From Trichostrongylus colubriformis (taxonomy: Eukaryota; Nematoda; Chromadorea; Rhabditida; Trichostrongylidae): a DNA stretch of 64,000 nucleotides. The notes under the pieces were generated by a model. The model worked only from the letters and a program-made list of their open reading frames with translations, did not search any database and was not told where the DNA came from. The stretch's first letter is position 1, and each line of letters opens with the position of its first letter. Below are positions 1-12,700 of this stretch, piece after piece. A program made the position numbers and the translations under genes. The stretch spans positions 36,192,102-36,256,101 of the forward strand of contig OZ022261.1 in the NCBI GenBank assembly GCA_963978905.1, read 5' to 3'.

Positions 1-486
1 TCTTATATGTTTCATGCATGTACCACAACCATATGATGAAAGAGACCTTTTCAAAAAGTGCATCGTGATCTAATAGACCTTCCTTATTAGTGCAGCGAAA
101 TTCTGAAAATGTAAAATGTTCCTGGGGCGCGTCCTCAGTTTTTTGTTCTGTCCTTGGAACATCATCACTGCCCAAGGGGCGGAGTTCTCAGGTGGGCGGG
201 GTTTTTGCGAATTGCTTTCCGGTCCTGCTTATTCAACTTTAGAGTCTCTGGTGGTTTCTAAAAGGTATACAAGATTCACCGTGTTGTGTGATGAGATAGA
301 ACCATTTCAGAAGATATTCAGAGGCTTTGTCTAAGTCTATCTAAAAGTTTGACTGACATGAATGTTGCCTGATAGCCCATCAGTCTGAGGTAAAGTTCTC
401 TCAATGCACTAAAAATGTACTAAAGTGGGGAACTTTTTGCTTTTTAATTAGAACCCGTGAGCTGTTACGCTATCAGCGAGTTGGTA

Positions 487-520
487 TGGTAACACACACA
501 CAGACACACTCATACACCCA
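487..520. repeat. CA-rich microsatellite
   Basis: Degenerate (CA)n tract interrupted by GA, TA and CC steps. Visible directly; no function implied. Confidence 0.7.
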
Positions 521-2498
521 CAACTCATTACCTTCCGTATTCATTTCTCAACTCCTACGTTTGCTGATTTCAATATTTTTCACGTTTTCGACCCCTCCCC
601 TCCCCGCTTCAAGATGTTTCATCTGCATTGGTAGCTTAAGCTTGGATGATCATAACGCTGCTCTTCCATACAAGAAATTTGCTTCCTCAAAATCCGAAAA
701 GTGTTGAAAAACGACTTTGAAAACTTTCATTTCTTCTTGAAACCTTTTCTCCTCTGACACTCTGACAATCACCTCAAAGTGCGAAAAAGGGCGTTCGTTT
801 TTGATAGGCTCAAGGTTCACAAAAAGTGGAGCAATACTTGCGCACCTGATTTATTCTTCAATTTTCTGGATAGCTCATGTTTTAACCCATAACCGCGTGC
901 AACACATGGTGTTGCACCAGTATCAAGCCACAATTTTTTCGTATTTCGAAACTGTATCATGGTTAAAAGCTGTCACTATTCCTTCGCTAAGCGGCGGTTT
1001 CATGTAACCCCAAAAAGACGGTCCTGGGTGGCCAAGTGCAACGCACGGTTTTGCACAATTTGAAGACTAGATGAAATTGTCTGACCATACAGGCAGGTAC
1101 GGTGAAAATATGTAACCTCGGTACGTCATGTGTTAACATAAGGGACTGGCATCATCGGGAGGAGTGATGAAATTTCGCTTGTTCATTGAAAGCCGTTATC
1201 ATTGCTGGGTTTCGCTAATGTGTAAAAAATTGACTCGTGGCATTTGTAGTGGACTGCGGTCACGATGGGCCAAAAAGGGGATCAAAGGGTGCCCTATTTT
1301 GGACATTTGTCCCCTAAAATGTAAACTTGTAAGGCAAGTCTATTGCTAGCAAAGTCCCTCACAAAACCAGTCGTCATATCCTGAGCTAAGTCTGACGCAT
1401 GTCCTGTAGGCTCCGAAGCATCAAGTGCAGTAAAAACCTGATTTTCCTTAGACTCAAGTTACAGCTAGAGCAGCGTCCGCTCTGGAACTCCTTATGGCTC
1501 TGCATGTGAAAGAAAGAGCAAGCTTCTTTCTACAAGGTGATACCTGACTCATGCGAAATCGTGAAAGATGTTACTGAAAATTTACGAGGAAATAGCTCAC
1601 CGCGCAAAGCGGGGGGAAATTTTTGTCCGATCTAACAAGCTGCGTTGGACTCTAGTCAGTTAAGCAGTGAAACTAGTTCAAAATCAGGGCTTCTTTACAA
1701 TTATTCCCCGCTTCCTCGACCGGGCACTTTACGGACTGTTAATTATGGCATTACCATGGCATATAAATCGAGTTATGGCAATATTGTAATTAAATCATGG
1801 CATATATTGTAATTATGATTGAAAAGTGGGCGTGGCTAGTGCTGTTGCCGAGCTTACCAGGACGCTCCCGTGGGTGTCTCTTAACTTCCACATGATAGGT
1901 GAAAACAGGCTGACTTGCGGTTAAAGGATCTTGCTCCTTGCTGGTAGGGGGGTTGTTGTGCAGTCAGAACGTTCCTTTTTCGAAAGCCTCTCTTTTCAAC
2001 CATTGCTCTCATGGTGCATTCAAGGATGTTCTGATCTGAGCTGGTTGTCCTAGACATGAGCTTTTGGAATGTCGTATACGCCAGTGAGCAGCAGAAGATA
2101 TTAAGTGAGTGATTTACCCTAAAGGCACATTTCAGGATTATTGAGGTATTACAGGTCCCACCGTGGTCAGATATGTAGTTCGACCCACAGCCAGTAGGCT
2201 GTACCTTTACCGGAACGTCAGCGTCAATTCCTGTAGCGTGCAGAGCCATAGAAGCAAGCGCGACTCCACCAAGCAGCTCAGCGCCGCCCACCCGAGACGT
2301 GATTGTTGGCAATGACGGTGCCAGCAACGGTGGCAACAACATGGTAAATGAAACCTACGATAATATAAGATCAGGAGGGGATGCCAGTGATAAAAGAGAC
2401 GTTAACATGAGGAAACAGGTGATTTTCCCTCATGAGCTCCTCATGATACCATACAGTGGGAACTGATTCAAAGGCACGTCTTCACGCAGCAATCTCGT

Positions 2499-2624
2499 TT
2501 AAGGCCAGATGTCAAAAGGTTTTATCTTTGCCATTTTCGGGGACTTCTCTCGGATTTTTTTGTCGACGTATTCCTCAACATCTCTGATTTCATAAATCAG
2601 CGCTTTAACCCACACACGGTAATC
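2499..2624 (-). CDS. Possible terminal exon of an unidentified minus-strand gene
   Basis: Read on the minus strand, a TTTCAG acceptor at 2630-2625 is followed by 41 open codons and a TAA stop. The peptide begins DYRVWVKAL and is rich in charged, helix-like sequence (EIRDVEEYVDKKIREK), unlike most random frames nearby. No partner exon with a matching phase was found upstream: a candidate frame ending at about 3230 with a GTAAGTG donor is in the wrong phase. The family is not recognised. It may be a chance open frame or a remnant. Confidence 0.2.
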   Translation of the reverse strand, partial: DYRVWVKALIYEIRDVEEYVDKKIREKSPKMAKIKPFDIWP

Positions 2625-3206
2625 CTGAAATGTGCGTTCATCTTGTAACTGAACAACAATAAACAGCTTTTTAACCTTACCACGTCTTGTTTTATGCACA
2701 TTAGTTCAAGGATTCGGCCTCGTTGTAATATTTTACTGCTGCTATCTTTCACTCGAAATCGCATATGCTGCTGCAAGGTGCATTGCCGTGACATACATTA
2801 TCTGTAATACTTTGTAGGTAAGAACAGACCGCTAACTATGACCCAAGTACCGTATACCACCTTCGAAAGATATCTCTACTAAAGGAGCGCTATTTCATCA
2901 GTGTTGCTAATAACACAACGTTGATTGGTTATTCGACTGTAAGGATAAGAAATACAATTCTTCGTAAAATATCGCATGACTTGCTTGGCCTAGCAACCTA
3001 ATTAAAGAAGGATATACTCTCAAAGCAATTCGATTTCCGCAAGCACCCACTCGTGTACTCTCAGGCGGTAACGACCTTGACTAGCGTCATTGTAGCAGGT
3101 GTGCTAGGCTAAATTGGACGCTCCACGGCTGTGGACGTCTTCGACATAGTTTCGACTCTTTTCTCAATTAGCTCTACAGCCATCATTTCCTTCTGTATCA
3201 GCTCTG

Positions 3207-3231
3207 ACACGCACGCACACACACACTTACA
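3207..3231. repeat. CA-rich microsatellite
   Basis: Short run of ACGC and ACAC repeats, visible directly. No function implied. Confidence 0.6.
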
Positions 3232-3712
3232 TACGGAAGTATTGGCTTTGTGATGACGGCTCGTTAATCAACATCAGACTGCTGACTAGGCAGGCTTCGG
3301 CCTTCGCTTCAACATCGCACACCTCGCTATGTCGCCCCGCGTTCCCATAGACACGGTATTATCAAGGGCCACATGTGACTTAACCATTGACTAGGTTACC
3401 AGTACACATCATTTCCGCGTTAGTTTCGTCACGAATCCCTTACGGCGCCCTTCTCTGTTCTACCGTAACCCCGCTTATCATGCGAGAAGTTCTGTTTCTC
3501 TGGAAGTACACCTGCTATGCCGAAACCAATTCTGAAGGGTACACAATATTGCCCTTTTGGATGAATCATATTGAATTTGCACAATGAACAATGTTGTTAC
3601 AAGATAAGAGCTTTCCATCATTTCCATCACAGCATTCATGAATATTTCCATAATTATTGATCATGCCGACGCTCACAATTTTTCAGTTTGCTTCACCCCC
3701 TTACTTCCTCAC

Positions 3713-3718
3713 TTTCAG
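3713..3718 (+). promoter_or_regulatory. Putative spliced-leader trans-splice acceptor
   Basis: TTTCAG, preceded by a pyrimidine-rich stretch (CCCCCTTACTTCCTCAC), ends one base before the ATG at 3720. Nematode pre-mRNAs commonly receive a spliced leader at such a site very close to the start codon. The downstream peptide already has a complete tetraspanin N terminus, so a missing upstream coding exon is unlikely. The alternative is an ordinary cis-spliced 5' untranslated exon upstream. Confidence 0.55.
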
Positions 3719-3719
3719 G

Positions 3720-3785
3720 ATGGTAGCCGGCTGTGGCAATAAATGCATCAAGTATATCTTTTGGTTGATCAATTTCCTGTTTTTT
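3720..3785 (+). CDS. Tetraspanin exon 1 (residues 1-22)
   Basis: Starts at the ATG one base after TTTCAG and reads MVAGCGNKCIKYIFWLINFL then FF, ending at a GTGAGT donor (3786). The Cys/Lys-rich cytoplasmic N terminus followed directly by the first half of TM1 is the standard tetraspanin opening. This decides the start over the in-frame upstream ATG at 3657. Confidence 0.9.
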
Positions 3786-6700
3786 GTGAGTTTTCCTTTA
3801 GCCAAACTTTGTCAAAGGAGCATTCGTGCTTGTGATTGGCGCATTTTGTGACCATCCAATCACAGCTCTTTTTAAGCGTGTTGCATGTGCATAAAGCACA
3901 TGTGAGCTTGCTAATCTCAAAAAAATCATGATATTTTAGGCGCTGGGAGCCGCGATCGTTGGTCTTTCAGTATGGCTTCGATTTGACAAATCATTTCTCA
4001 GTAAAGCTATAAGCACAGTGAGAATCGATACTGATAAGTTGCCATTGGAGAGTGTGAGTTATATGGATCGCTATTATTGAGGAGCCAATCTTGAATAAAG
4101 TATTTTAGTTTTACTGGATACTGTATGTTACAATCGCTTTCGGCCTCGTGCTTCTCATTCTTGGATTTCTCGGTTGTTGCGGTAGCGCTTGTGAGGTTAT
4201 CTGTGCTATTGGACTGGTGAGTAATTCCGTTAACTATTGCATCAAGAAAAGCTGTGAGTAAATGTTTTGGACCAAGTTCATGTACTAGGGGATTTGGTCT
4301 GGGAGTTCTCAATCATCAATCGATACTATTAGGTTGAGGAATAGGTATTTGCCGCTTTTTGTTTCTGCTTTTCTCATCGTTCCCTTCATCTTTAGACAGA
4401 ACTTTTATATACTTTGGTAAGCGCTTTTACTGCTCTCCACAGCGCTGCTCTTTGTTTTTCGATTTTTTTTCGATTCCCCAATATTTATGATACTCGGAAA
4501 TGAAGTAAGCAGAATGCAAAAACTGGCACTCCAGACACTTCATCTTGCCCGTCTGCCCTCGAGATCAAAAAATGTATGTGCATACATTTCGATGGAGCTT
4601 TTTCAGCTCTACAGAATGGTATTGCCTTTTATTTAAATCGCCCAACTTTTTGCTGTTTTTAAGACTCACAAATGCAGTACACACAAAAGTGTGCACATTC
4701 GTTATCTCCTCTTTCTCGCCTACCATCGAGATTGAAGAGAATATCTATCGATGCATTCGATAGGGATTTTTTTGCTTCACAAGATGATGCCACTAGGTCT
4801 TCTGAATACTTTCACAGTTTGATATACCTGAGGCTTACAAATGGGGTACACAGTAAAAGCCCTGCACTTTTTTCGCAAAAAATCGAAATTTTACCAAACA
4901 CTTCTGTCGTACAAGAAACCCCTCAATTATAACAGTAGATGATGCGAGGATGCCTTTTTCCCCCAGTTGATTCCATCTGACGTGAAAAAGGTCAGCTTTT
5001 GTGGACCTCGAACACGTCAAAGTGCAGACTTTCCCCTGTAAATTACTCCATTTCTGAACCTTAAAAATGACAAGCAATCAAACGATCAAAAACAAATGAA
5101 ATCGTCTTGTACAGCAGAGAAGGCTCCATCGAAAACATATGCACACACATTTTTTGGTCTCGATGGCAGAGGAGGGAGATAAAGTGCCGAGAGTGCCAAT
5201 TTTGTGCCTTCAGTTTACTTCATTTCCAAACCTCATAAATATTAGGCATTCGAAGGAAGTGAAAAACAGATAGTAGCGTTTTGTAGAGCAAAAAAAAGCT
5301 CCATAGAATACATGTATAAGCTTTGTCGAAAGATGAAGGGAACCATGTGAAAAACGAGATTTAAAAAAACTGCGGAACTTATCCCTCGATCCAGTATTAT
5401 GCATGTTCGATCACGCGAAGCGTTCTCGTTAAGACATTATAACTGCGCTTGGCCATATGATACTGCCCTCTAGGAATGCAGTAATTAGTATTGATCATCC
5501 CACAAATAATGTCGCTTTTTTCAATCAGAAATTTCTGCTGAAAAATTACAATCTTGTGCAACAAGTCATGAACCATTTGAAAGGAAATTTTCTGCTCTAC
5601 AAAATGAATGGAATGCTCAGCTTTTTGTATGCTATGATGGGAACGATTTTCACATTGACGTAGTGGTTGGTCTACTCGACAAAAACTGACCGCAGCGGCT
5701 ATTAATTAAAACATTTTATTCCACTTGGGGAAAATCAATCAATTATATGTCTCATACTGAGCCCGACCTCTTCTACATATATGTATGTTCCACCAACTGA
5801 TTGCTTGAAAAGTTGCGTCGCACTTTTTTCAAATTTGGTTTTGCCACCACAACCCGGTGATCTTTGGCAATTTCGTCGAATCAAGGCAATAAAATTTTCA
5901 CGACCAGTCTGCCGAAAGCGAGGTGAAATGTCAAGAAGAAGTAGTGAGCAGCGACGGGGAAACATCATTACCGATTTCTTAACTTTCTGTTGAAAAAAAT
6001 AAGTTGTGAAATGATGTCAACGGGACCCTATTACATGGTTTTGAAGTTCAGTATTAATCGCAGCTAAATCAAACTGGATACATATTTTTGATGAAGTAGA
6101 AAAATCCTTACGAGTGGTTTACAAAGCAGTGCTGAGCAAGGGATCTGAAAAGAAAATTTTCATTTTGAAAACGTGAGTGCTTTCGAAAAAGGGAATTTAG
6201 AAAAAAAACGACGCGACTTTTCGGTAAACCAAGTACTAAAACTTGCGGAAGAGGTCGTGGCTAACTATGGGACACGCCAATTTTCTAAAGTGAAATGTAG
6301 TGTTTTAATTAATTGCCGGTTTGGTCAATTTTTGTCCTGTGGAGTTACCATCGCTAGCCTGAATATCTGCCTGCCCCATTCTAGCATACTCTAAAACTGA
6401 TTAATGCTTTTTGTAGCCGAAAATTTCTTTCGAGCAATATGTAGTGCTGCACAAACTTGCGATTCTATAGGAAAAATTTCGCTTGAAAGAAAAACGACTA
6501 CCGACTCACATTTGGGACGAGTTCTGCTAATAATATTGGGTCACTTATGAAGTGACCCAATCTTTTTTAGCAGAACTCGTCTCAAATGTGAAATAAGCAC
6601 TAGGCATCGAATTCCAGCCTCAAAGTGAAGTATACAATTTCTCCTAGTGATAAGTGCTTATTTTCGCTGTGGTAGTTGAACCTGTAATAAAATAATATAT

Positions 6701-9700
6701 TTACTACCAGTACCAATAACATCAGTGCAACATCAATAAAAGTTGATAAGTGCTCAGTGCGGATCTTTTTTGGTTTGAAAATGTTCTGTTTAACAACGTG
6801 TAAAAATCAGTATTGTGCTTGTGAATCACGACTTAAATGGAATATACCGGAAGGGGCAGCGAAAGGTTTGTAGGGCGAAGTTAAAGTTTTTTGATCATAA
6901 CTTTCTAAACTCCTACTCAGAGAAATTCAGTATTAGAGCTTGAAAAAGAGTGATAACATCATTCCATTTGTCACGGATACGATTCATTTTTACATGCCCA
7001 GAAATAACACTTTGGGATTTCTCTCGGGGATAACCACCTGCTCATTGTTTGGGGTTTTCTGCAAATCCAATTCGTAGGAAACTCTGAAGGTAATTTACTA
7101 CATATTGCATGATATTCTTAATTACTGATTCAAAAAGAAAAAAGTAACCCAGAAAAACTCTTTCTCAATCGAATTCTTCGTTCTCTTCTGTGTTTCTTAC
7201 TTGACCCACTCAATAGTTGAAATCAATTCCATGGAACAAGTTCAGGTTCGATTTGTATTCATAAAACATCATTACCCCATTGGAGTTTAATGAACTTAGT
7301 ATTACAATTTTGCGGACAACAAACAGCTGCCACCGTATTACTGGGATTCGAGTGCGCTAATGAGATTATTAGTTTTTCTGAAACACTTTATGTGAAAAAT
7401 AGTGGTGAAAGGTTGATTACAAGGATGAGGTCGAGTGCCGGAATAGTGGTACGTGAAAACACTGGAAAAGGTCTATTACACACTAAAAATTAGCATTATC
7501 GTTCATTGGTAGCCAATGACTTAAGGTTATGTTCTAATCGGTAGCTTAAGACAGAGCAACGCAGGGCGTGGCTTTTAAAATGGAATTGCTCTTCAATCCT
7601 GTTGTGAAATAAATTTCGTCGAAAACAAATGACTCACAGCCGTCCTGATCCATCGACCATTCAATAGACGTGGTTAACTCAAATGATTCCATTTTCTTGT
7701 TTCAGTATTTTTTCTTCGTGCTCGTGCTTTTCCTTGCGGAAATCGTTGGCATCGTGCTGTATTTTGTTTATAAGAGTACGGTGAGTGTCTTCTTCTTGTT
7801 TCGTCTGTTTTGACATGCTTCATCGAATGGCATTTCCATAAAATAATAGGAAATTTTATGCTTCGAAAACATTCATATCGATCCGACAATTTGGTGTACT
7901 TGCATCGTTTCCCAAACTAGAGCCATTTCTAGTGAGAATAAAGGATAAAGGATGAAGAATCCCGCGTTAAAGGCACCGGCACGGATAAGAGTAAACTGGG
8001 AACTTCGAATACATGTTTTCCTGGAAACCTTCTACTTCACAAGGGGTGATGTGTGGCGAAACTCGCATCGAAAAAGCCCTTTGGGGTCTTATGTCGACCC
8101 CGCAGCGTGGCGTGTCGTCCTGCAGTCCTGCAGCCGAGCGAGTTGCCGGTGAAGGCGGGACAACGTTCGGCGCCGGCTGATTTAGCCTCTCCACCCGTCT
8201 GCAGTCTACCCCGGCTAGTGACGCAGAGTGGTGCGAGAGAGAAGAGAAGTTTTTTTTGTTCTTTTTTCCCACGATTTTCGCCGCTATGTCTCGTTTTTCT
8301 CTAGTATTTCATAGCTGAGCACCCCTACTCTCATATTCCACAGTCTACCAAATTCACCCTTTCCGTTTCTTTTAAGCAATTACTTTCTGGTGTGCGCCAC
8401 GCATTCGCGCATTCCAATCCTGTACGGAGTCCACTGGCATATGACTGCGCTTGGGCTATACAATGGCATGTACATTTTGGTGCTTTTAACCTTCAAGACG
8501 AATATGATACCAATTGAACTATCCTGGAGAAATGGAAGGCGATTACATAGATTTACGGATTAGATTCCACGAATATGCGTATGGGAGCGGCCCCAATTGT
8601 ACATGTCCGCCCGCCTCTAAATCATATGCGTGAGCAAGACGGTTAGCCTGGAGTGACAGTAGCTGATCATCACGATGATGCATTTGTACTTCATTGATGT
8701 GAATACACAGTGACTGTCAATGTGTAAGCGAGTAGAACTAGAAAGTACGGAAATCGAAAAAATCGAAACAGCTTCTTCCACTCTCGATTAAAATATATTG
8801 GAAGTACAGATCTGAAAAACGTAAAGGAAAGCTACATCTCTGGTAGGCTTGACGTTTGTACCTTCCACATCCTGATTTGGGAAACGTATTTAAAAACCTC
8901 AAAAGGAAGTCAAGGTGAAAGTGGCTGGGGATCGGAAGTCGGAATAGAAATTACCATTTATCAAGGCTGCAATACATACTTCATGAAATTTCACACCGAT
9001 GCCTTTCTCAGATCAAAAAATAATCCCGTACCCTACTTTGTATTCAAGAAATATTTCAACTACAAATACGAGTTTCAGATACGTGACGGTTTCGTGACAT
9101 TGTGGCGCAATGAGTTGGTAAATAAATACCAGTCTTCGCAGCAGGTTCGGGAAACACTCGACAATATTCAAACGCAGGTGATTTACCTCAAAGTAGTAAT
9201 CAACAAATGTGAGTTGTAGAAACATGAGTGGTAATTGCATCGGGATTAATAATTGCAAGCAAAACGGGTCGTGTTATGTAGCGAAATTTATTCAGTGAAT
9301 GAGAGAAGTCAATTGACATTCTCAAGGCTGCTCAAAGTTTTGATTAGCGACTCGGTTCGAACAACAATTGATTCGATAGGCACTCTAATCAATGAAAAAT
9401 GATAAGTTCTTTGCGTCAAAACTGAAAATTGATCTGCTACTATTACAGCGCCACATTTTTTTCACTAATTGATGCTTGCAATTGAGAATGCATAGTGCCT
9501 GTAATGGTCATAAAAATCGGTATGTGTAATTCACCTTGAATATGTGGAATACACGGACAGTGGGGTTCATGACGTGTTCCACGTGAAGAGCCGACCAAAG
9601 CATCAGTTGGCTCCCAGCGTGCTCCGAATAGCCTTACCGCTCGCAGAACGTTCCGCCTACACACTCAGTGCTTCGTTCTCCGTAAATCAGTCTTCTGTTT

Positions 9701-12700
9701 GAATAAGCCCCACATCTTTTCGAGCCCCATTTTCCATAATCGATTTCCTCCCCTCAGGTGGAACAACAGTTCGGGTAAACATTTTTCACCAAAAAAGGAA
9801 TCATCGTCACTACACAAAATGTAAATTCTTTTCAATGTTTCACGTTGCAGTGAGAATGAACAGTGCGTATGTTTCCGATGTGACGGGATAATCTGAAACA
9901 AATCTGCCTCGAGCGTTGCCTCCGATATACGTTCTAGATCGCCTTTCAATCTTACCCTGCCTTTTTATTTGGTAGGGCACAACTGGTATAATGGTAACAG
10001 CGCAGTTGACCAAACCCACACAGCTTGAGTGGGTATGATTGAATTTCAGTTTGTGGTCGTCACACGTCGTTCTGACTACGAACGGAATTTCTGCAGTAAT
10101 CTTAGCAACTCAAATCGAATTTCTAGTCTTTCTATTGATAGAGGTTCTGCTTGACAGCGTATTTTGATTTATTCCATTCCCTGTAGCCAGTTCCGTTATC
10201 AATAACAAATCCTGAGACATACTGTATTACACAATCCTACTCCCTCATTATACTACTGCAGTAACAAAAATCCTTATGAATAATCACCTGAAAGGTATTT
10301 GGATAAGGTTTCTCTCCCGAATAGTTTTTGAGGGATTTCAAAATGTGCGGTGAGGATGCGATTACGGTGGGGTCTAATCCGAGATCTTAGAAGGGCACTT
10401 GGGTGATCGGCAATAGAATCTCTCTGAGTAAAAAGGGACAGTGAACGTATCAGAAGAAATTCACCCGAATTCTGAAATACGCAAAAACAAGAATTTCAAG
10501 TATTCGGATGTCTTTGCCTGACAAGGAAGGGTGAATAGGTCAGCCTGGCCATTCTCAGTGAGGTGCACATCGTTGTATGTATGCGTCTGACTACGCTGAA
10601 CTCGAAGTTGCTCTCCAAACTTGGGGAAATGCTCTGCTCTGCGAACGTGTTGTGGAGGGTTTTCTGAATAAGCACTACTATTACATAATAAGTACAGGCA
10701 TCCGTAACTGGCGAGCCAGGCGTTTTCGCTCAGAATCGTTTTGTTATTATAACTAGGAGATCAAATTACCCTTGAGAGAAGTTTTAAGCCTGATCGAGAT
10801 TTTGACCGAAATGCAGAATGATCCGTGGGTAATTCAATGACAACACATCCAATACAGGGAAAGTTAGTGACTCTTGCCGAAAAAATGCTCTTTTGGCATT
10901 TGCCACGCGCGTTTGCTGCGAAAGGCACCGGTACACAGTCCATTTCACAGCGCCTGACAGGGCGTGGCCTACGCACTCGGGTGAGAGTGTATCAAACTCT
11001 CTCACACCGCCACACACTCTCACTCTTGCCACACACTCTCACTCTCGCCACTCACCAAGTTAGCTTAAAACTTGTCTCCAGGGGAACTCGACCTACTCAA
11101 CATGTAACCTACTTCGCTCATGGAATCGTTCCATCAACGTGGAGAGCTGATTTGATTTCTGCGTCTCCAGACGCTCACAGCGATGTGCACCACATTCAGA
11201 ATGACCAGGCTGACCTATCGACCTTCCCTTATAAGCACTGTGCTTCTGATAGTCTCCACCACCATTCCTTTGCAGCATTTACTTGACAGGGGTTTGTACC
11301 CTAATGTCAGGATGCCGCATGACGATGAGCGGCGTGCGACACAGTGTGTGCGAGCTTTGCGCGTCGCGGTAGTTGGGTCTTGGAACGATTACAACGTAAT
11401 GCAAATGGTGCGATACGCAGCTGACTTCTAATCACTTCGGGACCCAACAATTTAGCTCGTCCGCATTGTTTGACTTGCGACATGCCGCAGTGCGGCATCC
11501 TGACATTAGGGTACAGACCCACTTGACAGCTACCTGTAACCCACCATAGTAGTAATGTCAAGTCGTCTAAAGGCCACTCCTCAGCTGGTGTAGCTCTTCC
11601 CCCAGTTGATCTGCTGATAAATGAGCTCTCATGCAGACTATGGCATACGCTTGAGATCCCCTTGGCTGCACACCTGGGGTCTCAAACGAATTTGTTCGTA
11701 ACGGGCATATGACTGAATAAAAGCGATCATCCGCACCGTCTCCGAGCTCCTTATTTGCGATCTTATTGTGGTTGAGCAGCAACAACAAACAATAGCAAAA
11801 TGGTTAATATCCCATACATGTATGTCAGTCTGTAATGTTTCAGTTGAATTGTTGTGGTGCTGCCGGATGTTCTGACTACTCAGTCTTTGGCTACTATCCT
11901 GGCTCATGCCAGTGCGCCAATAACCCAGCACAGGTGAGAGCTAACAACTGGATTTTAATCTATTCATCTCATGTAGAATTACGCATGCTACTCATGCTAT
12001 CTTACCACGTCTAGGGATAAAGGGATTGCCAGTATTAATAAATCCACGTGTTTAGTACATATTGTTTGAATTAAAATCAGTTTTCAATTCAGGTTGGATG
12101 TGCCACATTTATATGGCAGATATTGGAGTCGCACTATATCTATGTGATCATTGTAGCTGCAGTTATTCTCCTAGTTGAGGTGACTATTTCTTACTTCTCG
12201 TCTTCGATCTGCGGTAGCCAAAAGATGTGTATTTCTTGAATCATCACTCGTGAAATGTCGTAGGGAGACCGTTTCATTACACCCCCGTCGTGCTAAGGGA
12301 ATCCGGGAATGCTTTTCTCACTACGATGTGAAATGACTATTTTCGTAGCTCACTTCACCATGAGTAAGAAGCATTCTACGATACTATGATTTTTTGACCT
12401 GCAATAGGTTGCGCCTGTTCTGGCGTCTTCCTTTTCAGTTTGGTAGGCTTCACCTTCAAAGGAAGACTCCTTTCAGGCCGCGTTCATTAGTTGCACCCGC
12501 AGCGCGTGACTGAGTTCACATGCAGCGAGGCAGAGTGGCACGGGGAGGTACAGAAACGTCACAACTACCGCTGCCGCCGGCACCGCAAAGTATGAACGCA
12601 GCCTTACCATACGATTGCCACTGCGTTGCGAGGTGCTTTGTACACGTCCGTATTAAATGCCGACCCTCATTATTTTCACTGTGAAATCGCTCAGTGTGAA

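Larger units (their letters stand above)
1..3712. other. Intergenic, no convincing gene
   Basis: I find no open frame with a recognisable domain or a consistent chain of splice sites here. The longest open frame is on the minus strand (1881-2342, 153 codons) and its translation matches nothing I know. CA-rich simple sequence occurs at about 486-520 and 3207-3231. A short imperfect direct repeat built on the words TTATGGCA and ATATTGTAATTA lies at about 1736-1820. One possible minus-strand terminal exon (2499-2624) is listed separately. The promoter of the tetraspanin should lie in the right-hand part, but I cannot point to an element. Confidence 0.5.

Noticed and set aside
1881..2342. 153-codon minus-strand open frame
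   Set aside because: No recognised domain, no splice-site chain and no conserved motif. Its hydrophobic start could mimic a signal peptide, but that is not enough to call a gene.
7952..8304. Overlapping GC-rich open frames in tetraspanin intron 4
   Set aside because: They lie within a well-supported intron, are open on both strands and show no domain. Probably a GC-rich repeat.
9976..10055. tRNA-like stretch (GGTATAATGGTAACAGC with a loosely pairing 3' end)
   Set aside because: The D-arm words and a 6-of-7 acceptor pairing are suggestive, but the B box is poor (GATTGAATTTC) and no proper anticodon arm forms.
11183..11561. Open frames encoding GLYPNVRMPH on both strands
   Set aside because: The same peptide appears because it is encoded by the MITE terminal inverted repeats.
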